Origin: Bacillota bacterium
Lineage (GTDB): Bacteria > Bacillota > Clostridia > Acetivibrionales > DSM-1351
Reading direction: 5' to 3'
Assembly: GCA_023431385.1 (NCBI GenBank)
Contig: JAEYWA010000266.1
Span: 1 to 19,220, forward strand
DNA: 19,220 nucleotides
Shown: positions 13,397 to 19,220 of the stretch, piece after piece
Position numbering within the stretch: the stretch's first letter is position 1
Layout: each line of letters opens with the position of its first letter
Translations under genes and position numbers: made by a program
Notes under the pieces: model-generated
Database searches by the model: none
What the model was told of the DNA's origin: nothing
Seen by the model: only the letters and a program-made list of their open reading frames with translations

Positions 13397-14062
13397 ATGG
13401 TCAGACATTCATTTGACAAGGAATTGGAACATTTACAGGATTTGATGGTCAAAATGGCTGGACTGGTAGAACAATCTATAGAGAACTCTATATTGGCTTT
13501 AAAAAAGCAGGATATAGAACTGGCAAAAAAAGTCTACCACAGCGATGATGAAGTAGATGAACTTGAAGGAAAAATCGAAAAAATATGTATCAACCTTATT
13601 GCCAGGCAGCAGCCGCTGGCAAAAGACCTAAGGACAATTAGCACCGCCCTGAAGATTATAACCGATATGGAACGCATAGCCGACCATGCTGCAGATATCG
13701 CAGAACTTACAATAAGAATGGCGGAAATAAAATATCTTAAACCTCTTATAGATATCCCACATATGTCCGATCTTGCAAAAAAGATGGTAACTAGGGCCAT
13801 TGACTCATATATAAAGCAGGATATCGTTTTGGCGAAAGAGGTTTGTGATTCTGATGATGAAGTGGATAATTTATTTTCAAAAATTGTTCTTGAGCTTATC
13901 AATATTATGAAAAATAATCCTGAGACTGTTGAACAGGCAACAGATTTTATGTTTATTGTAAAGTATCTTGAACGAATCGGTGATCATGCAACAAATATAG
14001 CTGAGTGGGTTGTCTTCAATGTAACTGGCTCACATGATCATCTCGCCAGGAAGATAGATTAA
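13397..14062 (+). CDS. phoU: Phosphate signalling protein PhoU
   Basis: A 221-residue all-helical cytoplasmic protein that links the Pst transporter to PhoR and represses Pho signalling when phosphate is plentiful. It shows the tandem PhoU repeat: two three-helix bundles, each with an acidic Asp-Asp-Glu-Val-Asp metal-binding motif (about residues 47-52 and 153-158), and the Asp-Met-Glu-Arg-Ile-Ala-Asp-His-Ala / Tyr-Leu-Glu-Arg-Ile-Gly-Asp-His-Ala pair. I chose the ATG at 13397 because GGAGG is five bases upstream. The in-frame ATG at 13385 overlaps that site. It lies 55 bp after pstB and is in the same operon. Confidence 0.96.
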   Translation: MVRHSFDKELEHLQDLMVKMAGLVEQSIENSILALKKQDIELAKKVYHSDDEVDELEGKIEKICINLIARQQPLAKDLRTISTALKIITDMERIADHAADIAELTIRMAEIKYLKPLIDIPHMSDLAKKMVTRAIDSYIKQDIVLAKEVCDSDDEVDNLFSKIVLELINIMKNNPETVEQATDFMFIVKYLERIGDHATNIAEWVVFNVTGSHDHLARKID

Positions 14063-14067
14063 GCAGC

Positions 14068-14110
14068 TTTTCATTACTATTTGTGTACGCGCTGTGCGCG
14101 TAAATGGGAG
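14068..14110 (+). repeat. Stem-loop repeat, copy 3, ending in the phoB ribosome site
   Basis: Tail TTTTCATTACTATTTGTG (14068-14085), stem B TACGCGC/GCGCGTA (14086-14092 and 14096-14102, loop TGT) and then GGGAG (14106-14110), the phoB Shine-Dalgarno. In the coding direction the order equals that of the copies upstream of alaS, but stem A is missing. Tail and stem B match copy 2 closely. It fills nearly all of the 53-bp phoU-phoB gap. Confidence 0.75.
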
Positions 14111-14115
14111 ATTAT

Positions 14116-14835
14116 ATGTCTAAACAATCAATTTTTGTTGTTGAAGATGAAATGCATATTCAACAACTAATTAAATATAATCTTGAATCTAACGGTTTTA
14201 AGGTTTCTGTTTTTGATAATGGGGAAGATTTATTGGAATACAGTAAGGAAAATGTCCCTTCCCTTTTTATTCTTGATATCATGCTCCCCGGCATAGATGG
14301 TTTGGAGGTATGTAGACAACTCCGTCAAAATCCCGTTACCAAAAGTATCCCTATAATTATGCTTACAGCCAAAAGCGAAGAGTTTGATAAGGTTCTTGGG
14401 CTTGAGCTTGGAGCCGACGATTATATTACAAAACCCTTCAGCGTCAGAGAACTACTAGCCAGAATTAAAGCCCTTTTCAGAAGGATAAATACTGTTTCTG
14501 AACCCAAGCTGGATGTTATAACTCACGCTGATATTACTATCGACTGTACAAGAAGAGAAGTATATAAGGGTGACAGGCTAATTGAAATGCCTCTGAAAGA
14601 ATTTGAACTCTTAAAAATGCTGGTTATTAACAAAGGAAAAGTACTTTCACGAGAGCATCTTCTTGACAAAATATGGGGTTTTGACTATTATGGTGAAACA
14701 AGGACGGTAGATGTTCATATAAGATATTTAAGACAAAAAATAGAAGATAATGATGAAAATCCTACCTTTATTGAAACCATAAGAGGCATAGGTTATAGAT
14801 TTACAGATAAAACACCAAATACCAGTCAAAAATAG
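14116..14835 (+). CDS. phoB: Response regulator PhoB/PhoP, OmpR family
   Basis: A 239-residue cytoplasmic transcription factor. The receiver domain (about 1-120) has the acidic pair Glu10-Asp11, the phosphoacceptor Asp54 in Ile-Leu-Asp-Ile-Met-Leu-Pro-Gly, Thr84 and Lys106 in Thr-Lys-Pro-Phe. A winged-helix OmpR-type DNA-binding domain (about 135-232) ends with Arg-Thr-Val-Asp-Val-His-Ile-Arg and Arg-Gly-Ile-Gly-Tyr-Arg-Phe. I chose the ATG at 14116 because GGGAG is five bases upstream. The in-frame ATG at 14104 overlaps the repeat. Its position between phoU and phoR, and the Pho boxes at both Pst promoters, make it the phosphate regulator. Confidence 0.95.
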   Translation: MSKQSIFVVEDEMHIQQLIKYNLESNGFKVSVFDNGEDLLEYSKENVPSLFILDIMLPGIDGLEVCRQLRQNPVTKSIPIIMLTAKSEEFDKVLGLELGADDYITKPFSVRELLARIKALFRRINTVSEPKLDVITHADITIDCTRREVYKGDRLIEMPLKEFELLKMLVINKGKVLSREHLLDKIWGFDYYGETRTVDVHIRYLRQKIEDNDENPTFIETIRGIGYRFTDKTPNTSQK

Positions 14836-14865
14836 ACTATATGCTCTCCCCCGGAGGTGCTGTTA

Positions 14866-16662
14866 TTGAAATACAAAATTGTTAAGTACACAATTTTTCT
14901 GGTTATTATTGCAATCACAATAACGGGAATATTCACATCGTTCCTGGCAAGATATTTTTATAGGTATGAAGTTCAGAACAGCATTGAAAACACTGCTGTT
15001 CTTTTAGCGCATCAAATACGACAGGAAGCATCACAAATCAAAGAAATTAACTATGACCAAATTGCAAAGTCATATGCAGAATTACTTAACAGCAAGCCTG
15101 CAAAAGACGATAATTTCACCATTTTAACAAGAATAACCATCATCAATTATCAGGGTAAGGTTCTTGGTGAATCTGATTCCTCCCCTCAAGGAATGCAGAA
15201 CCACCTGAATCGAAAGGAAGTAAAAGAGGCAATTGAAGGTAACCTCGGAATGGACCAGCGTTTCAGTGAAACCATGGAAGTTACATATCTCTACGTAGCG
15301 CTACCAATTGAAGAATATGATATAATTGTCCGAGTTTCAATACCTTTATATCAGCTGAACTCCATAAACAAGGCTTTTTTCTTTTATACTATAATAGGAA
15401 TACTTGTGGGGTTGCTATTTACTATATTAATCTCTGTCAACCTATCCAAGGTAATAACCAACCCTATCCGACAGTTAATTAGTACATCAAAGGAAATTGC
15501 AGGCGGTAATTACAAAAAAAGAGTAAATACCACCTCCAAGGACGAAATCGGGCAATTAGCACACACCTTTAATGAAATGGCCGATAAGCTGGAAGAAACC
15601 TTGTCGGGAATTATGGATAAGAATTTAAGGGTAGATACTGTAATAAACAGTATGCACGATGGGATAATAGCTATAGATTCGGACTATAAGATACTACTTA
15701 TAAATACTATTGCCTGTGAAATATTCGGTGTTAAGCACGGCCCAGGTATTATTGGTAAAAGCCTGATTCAAATCACAAGAAATTCTAAGGTAAACTCTTT
15801 ACTGATTGATACAATTAGGAATAATAGTTCACTGACTGATGAAATAGTGATGTTTTCACCCGCCTCGAGCTCTGACAAAATATTTAGGGTCTATACCAAC
15901 CCCATTAAAAACATTGATTCAGTTAAATGTATAAACTCAGGTGGAGTAATCACCCTTCATGATGTTACCTCAGTCAGAAAACTTGAGCAGATCAGAACTG
16001 AATTTGTTTCAAATGTAACCCATGAGCTTAAGACACCTCTTACATCAATAAGAGGTTTTGTAGAGACTCTAAGAAATGGTGCTATTGAAGATACTGCAGT
16101 AGCAGTAAAATTTTTGGAAATCATAGACATTGAAGCTGAACGCCTTCATATGTTGATCAATGACATTCTTCAGCTATCCGAAATTGAGGGTACGAGAAAT
16201 GATGAAAATGTTATGGAAAACAACCTTACTGAAATTATAGGAGAAGTAATACTTATTCTTGATTCTTCTGCACAAAAAAAGGGCATTCGACTTGAAGTAG
16301 AAGCCGACGCAAATATACCTTTGTTTGTAAATAAGAACAGAATAAAACAAATGCTTATTAATCTGGTTGATAATGCGATAAAATATAATGTCGAGAATGG
16401 CTCCGTGTATATTAAAGCAGTTAAAACCAACGGGAAAACTGTAATATCCGTTAAGGATACTGGTATAGGAGTTTCTGAGCAGCACCACTCCAGAATTTTT
16501 GAACGATTTTACCGTGTCGATAAGGGACGCTCACGAAATATGGGTGGAACCGGATTGGGCCTTTCCATTGTAAAACATATAGTAAATCTATACAGTGGTG
16601 ATATCAGGGTAGTAAGCCAACCTGGACAGGGATCTGAATTTATTATACAACTACCGCTATGA
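14866..16662 (+). CDS. phoR: Sensor histidine kinase PhoR
   Basis: A 598-residue membrane kinase that phosphorylates PhoB. TM1 (about 8-28), an extracellular domain (about 30-168), TM2 (about 169-191), HAMP (about 192-245), PAS (about 254-370), HisKA with phosphoacceptor His386 in Ser-Asn-Val-Thr-His-Glu-Leu-Lys-Thr-Pro, and a HATPase domain with the N box Asn-Leu-Val-Asp-Asn-Ala-Ile-Lys-Tyr-Asn (499-508), Asp-Thr-Gly-Ile-Gly-Val (531-536) and Gly-Thr-Gly-Leu-Gly-Leu-Ser (561-567). The start is a TTG at 14866, eight bases after GGAGG. An in-frame GTG at 14857 overlaps that ribosome site. It follows phoB by 30 bp and ends the operon. Confidence 0.95.
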   Translation: MKYKIVKYTIFLVIIAITITGIFTSFLARYFYRYEVQNSIENTAVLLAHQIRQEASQIKEINYDQIAKSYAELLNSKPAKDDNFTILTRITIINYQGKVLGESDSSPQGMQNHLNRKEVKEAIEGNLGMDQRFSETMEVTYLYVALPIEEYDIIVRVSIPLYQLNSINKAFFFYTIIGILVGLLFTILISVNLSKVITNPIRQLISTSKEIAGGNYKKRVNTTSKDEIGQLAHTFNEMADKLEETLSGIMDKNLRVDTVINSMHDGIIAIDSDYKILLINTIACEIFGVKHGPGIIGKSLIQITRNSKVNSLLIDTIRNNSSLTDEIVMFSPASSSDKIFRVYTNPIKNIDSVKCINSGGVITLHDVTSVRKLEQIRTEFVSNVTHELKTPLTSIRGFVETLRNGAIEDTAVAVKFLEIIDIEAERLHMLINDILQLSEIEGTRNDENVMENNLTEIIGEVILILDSSAQKKGIRLEVEADANIPLFVNKNRIKQMLINLVDNAIKYNVENGSVYIKAVKTNGKTVISVKDTGIGVSEQHHSRIFERFYRVDKGRSRNMGGTGLGLSIVKHIVNLYSGDIRVVSQPGQGSEFIIQLPL

Positions 16663-16683
16663 AGCCAGAAAAGTGTATCAAAA

Positions 16684-16720
16684 CCCCGCTTCCGAGTATA
16701 TATCACGGTTAGCGGGGCTT
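16684..16720. terminator. Bidirectional terminator between phoR and the GH94 gene
   Basis: CCCCGCT (16684-16690) pairs exactly with AGCGGGG (16711-16717), with an inner CCG/CGG pair. On the plus strand CTTCTTAGCTTTT follows, and on the minus strand TTTTG follows. It sits 21 bp after the phoR stop and about 60 bp after the GH94 stop, so it can end both converging transcripts. Both T-tracts are modest. Confidence 0.8.
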
Positions 16721-16776
16721 CTTAGCTTTTATTCCTATTCATTTAATAAATCGAACTATTCACTAGTTGGTTTTTA

Positions 16777-19212
16777 TTAACCCATTACAACCTTGACCTC
16801 ATGAGTCTTACCATCATTGAATACAGGCACTATATTTCCTTCTATAACCTTACCATCAACTTCCAGCTGCTTAACGCCCTTTGAAACATGGTTCGGGTTA
16901 GTGATGGACACTTCATAGGTAGCATTTCTGAACCTTCTGCTAACCTTATAACCATCCCAAGCTTGTGGAATACAAGGATCAATCATGAGACCATTATAAT
17001 CGGGCTTGATACCCAGAATGAATTGAGAAATAGCTATAAAGTTCCACGCTGCTGTTCCGGTCAACCAGGAGTTTTTAGCTTCTCCGTGTCTCTTTGCATC
17101 TTTACCAGCTATCATCTGGGAGTAAACATATGGTTCCGTTTTATGTATGTCACTGATATGCTCGGTATAGGCAGGAGCAATTTTTGAATATATTTCAAAA
17201 GCTCTGTCTCCTCTCCCAAGTATGGTTTCACCACAAGCTACCCAAGGATTGTTATGGCAGAAAATTCCTGCGTTTTCCTTATAACCCGCCGGATAAGTTG
17301 AGATTTCTCCCATTTCAATGTAATACTTGGTGAAGGCAGGATTTTGAAGTACCATTCCATGATCGCTGTCCAGATATTTTTTAGCTGAATCAAGTGCCTT
17401 CTCCACATGACCGGTTTCAAGACCGATTCCAGCCATGGTACAGAAGCCCTGGGATTCAATGAATATTTTGCCCTCTTCATTTTCCTTGCTTCCAATCTTT
17501 CTGCCAAAGTCGTCATATGCACGGATGAACCATTCTCCGTCCCATCCATGTTCCAATACTGTCTTTGACATCGTGTCAACATGTGCCTGAGCTGCCTTAG
17601 CTTCATCTTCCAGGCCATTGAGTTGACATAGTTTAACATATTCCGGTCCATAGAATACAAACATACCAGCTATAAATACTGATTCAGCTACCTTACCATC
17701 CTTGCTTGTAGTAGTCTGGAAGGATTCACCCGGCACATTGGAGAAACAGTTCAGGTTTAGACAGTCATTCCAGTCCGCTCTTCCTATTAGAGGCAATCCG
17801 TGGGGTCCAAGATTATTTACTACATGATAGAAGGAGCGCTTCAGGTGATCAAACAATGGTGCTGCCTTGGACTCATCATTGTCATATGGCACCATCTCTT
17901 CTAAAATACCCATATCTCCAGTTTCTTTTATGTACGCGGCAACAGATGCAATCAACCATAACGGATCATCGTTAAAGTTACCGCCTATTTCATTGTTACC
18001 CTTCTTGGTTAAGGGCTGATACTGGTGGTATGCTCCGCCTGTCTCAAACTGAGTAGCAGCAATATCAAGTATTCTTTCCCTTGCCCGGTCTGGTATTTGA
18101 TGAACAAAACCAAGTATATCCTGATTTGAATCTCTGAAGCCCATTCCTCTTCCAATACCTGTCTCAAAGTAAGAAGCACTTCTGGACATATTGAAAGTAA
18201 CCATACATTGATACTGGTTCCAGATATTTACCATTCTTGATAGCTTATCATCCTTATGTTCCAGTCTGTACTGGGTAAACAGCTGACTCCAGTAATTCTG
18301 AAGTTCTTCAAAGGCCGCCTGAACTCCTGCAGGACTACCCTTCTCCTCAATCATTGCATAGGCCTTTTTCTTGTTTATTACACCCTTGCTTTCCCATTTG
18401 TCATCTTCGTCGTTCTCAACATAACCAAGAATAAAATCATACTCCTTTTCTTCTCCGGGCTGCAATTCAACTGTAATACAATGTGAAGCCATTGGTCCCC
18501 AGCCGTCTGCAATTGTGTTCTTAGGTTCGCCGCTCGAAGGTACATCCGGAGCCTCAAAACCGTTGTATAAACCTACAAATGTATCCCTATCAGTATCGAA
18601 GCCTGTTAAACTCGCGTTTACTGAATAAAAAGAATAATGATTTCTTCTTTCCTTATATTCGGTTTTGTGGTAAATTACCGACTTTTCAACCTCAACTTCA
18701 CCTGTGCTGAGATTTCTTTGGTAATTAGTCATATCATCGTAAGCATTCCATAAACAGAATTCAATGCATGAGAATAACTTTAAGGTCTTATTTGCTGAAG
18801 TTGTATTTTTAACTCTCACTCTATGTACTTCACCATTAAAATTCAACGGAACAAAAAATAGTACTTCAGTACTTACTCCGTTCTTGCTTCCGGTGATCTT
18901 TGTGTAACCTAAGCCATGTCTGCACTCATAACTGTCCAGATCTGCCTTAACCGGAGACCATCCAGGTGACCATAATGAACCATTATCGTTGATATAGAAG
19001 TATCTACCGCCCATATCAATTGGTACATTGTTGTATCTGTACCTTGTTATTCTGCGTAAACGCGCGTCCTTATAAAAACAATAACCACCTGCGGTGTTTG
19101 AAATCAAAGAAAAAAATTCTTGTGTTCCCAGGTAATTAATCCATGGATAAGGGGTTTTTGGTGTAGTTATTACATATTCCCGATTTTGATCGTCAAAAAA
19201 TCCGTATTTCAT
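16777..19212 (-). CDS. cbp: Cellobiose phosphorylase, GH94
   Basis: An 811-residue cytoplasmic enzyme that splits cellobiose with inorganic phosphate into glucose 1-phosphate and glucose, saving ATP in cellulose degraders. The N-terminal beta-sandwich domain (about 1-290) has the family start with Tyr-Gly-Phe-Phe-Asp and Pro-Trp-Ile-Asn-Tyr-Leu-Gly. The helical (alpha/alpha)6 barrel carries Gly-Phe-Arg-Asp-Ser-Asn-Gln-Asp (358-365) and Gly-Arg-Ala-Asp-Trp-Asn-Asp (477-483), where Asp483 is the likely general acid by motif. Length fits cellobiose phosphorylases and is shorter than cellodextrin phosphorylases. Chitobiose phosphorylase is a related alternative. The ATG at 19212 is eight bases from the window end, so its ribosome site and promoter are not visible. 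There is no signal peptide. Confidence 0.94.
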   Translation of the reverse strand: MKYGFFDDQNREYVITTPKTPYPWINYLGTQEFFSLISNTAGGYCFYKDARLRRITRYRYNNVPIDMGGRYFYINDNGSLWSPGWSPVKADLDSYECRHGLGYTKITGSKNGVSTEVLFFVPLNFNGEVHRVRVKNTTSANKTLKLFSCIEFCLWNAYDDMTNYQRNLSTGEVEVEKSVIYHKTEYKERRNHYSFYSVNASLTGFDTDRDTFVGLYNGFEAPDVPSSGEPKNTIADGWGPMASHCITVELQPGEEKEYDFILGYVENDEDDKWESKGVINKKKAYAMIEEKGSPAGVQAAFEELQNYWSQLFTQYRLEHKDDKLSRMVNIWNQYQCMVTFNMSRSASYFETGIGRGMGFRDSNQDILGFVHQIPDRARERILDIAATQFETGGAYHQYQPLTKKGNNEIGGNFNDDPLWLIASVAAYIKETGDMGILEEMVPYDNDESKAAPLFDHLKRSFYHVVNNLGPHGLPLIGRADWNDCLNLNCFSNVPGESFQTTTSKDGKVAESVFIAGMFVFYGPEYVKLCQLNGLEDEAKAAQAHVDTMSKTVLEHGWDGEWFIRAYDDFGRKIGSKENEEGKIFIESQGFCTMAGIGLETGHVEKALDSAKKYLDSDHGMVLQNPAFTKYYIEMGEISTYPAGYKENAGIFCHNNPWVACGETILGRGDRAFEIYSKIAPAYTEHISDIHKTEPYVYSQMIAGKDAKRHGEAKNSWLTGTAAWNFIAISQFILGIKPDYNGLMIDPCIPQAWDGYKVSRRFRNATYEVSITNPNHVSKGVKQLEVDGKVIEGNIVPVFNDGKTHEVKVVMG

Positions 19213-19220
19213 ATTTTTTG

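Noticed and set aside
14104..14115. Upstream in-frame ATG of phoB
   Set aside because: It lies inside the repeat and before the GGGAG site. The next ATG at 14116 is correctly spaced and begins the receiver domain.
17238..17660. 140-codon ORF in another frame of the GH94 gene
   Set aside because: It is a frame shadow of the conserved GH94 barrel and has no ribosome site or recognisable motif.

Overview
The window is A+T-rich, codes densely on both strands, and looks like a cellulolytic clostridium of the Ruminiclostridium (Clostridium cluster III) type. The grounds are a T-box leader on alaS, strong GGAGG ribosome sites, a Gram-positive style PstS lipoprotein, a dCache chemoreceptor and an 811-residue GH94 cellobiose phosphorylase. 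The taxonomic call is inference from gene content. I see no transposase, phage gene, CRISPR array, rRNA or tRNA.

Layout. 1-4700 is read on the minus strand: a HAD phosphatase, then a T-box-controlled alaS, then a HIT protein, then what is probably the first codons of rpsU behind its own consensus promoter. 4890-6840 is read on the plus strand: argJ and a CheW-like protein ending in a clear terminator. Facing it on the minus strand are a methyl-accepting chemotaxis protein and, upstream of that, pstS, pstA and pstC. At 12238-12582 a divergent control region separates pstC from the plus-strand operon pstB-phoU-phoB-phoR. A bidirectional terminator then separates phoR from the minus-strand cellobiose phosphorylase.

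The centre of the window is a phosphate-starvation module. PhoR senses and PhoB regulates. PhoU and the PstSCAB transporter supply phosphate and signal its state. The order is not the usual pstS-C-A-B-phoU. The permease genes and the ATPase gene diverge from one control region that carries two sets of TTAACA-type Pho boxes at 11-bp pitch. pstS lies downstream of pstCA with its own Pho boxes, -10 and terminator.

The least ordinary sequence is the roughly 440-nt stretch between the T-box and alaS. It holds two copies of a two-stem-loop repeat whose stems differ by compensating changes, a separate 14-bp hairpin, a 33-codon ORF with a good ribosome site, and an 11-nt perfect complement of the alaS Shine-Dalgarno region. 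A third copy of the repeat lies at the phoB ribosome site and a half copy at the phoU ribosome site. This suggests a family of small structured elements that sit immediately upstream of ribosome-binding sites.
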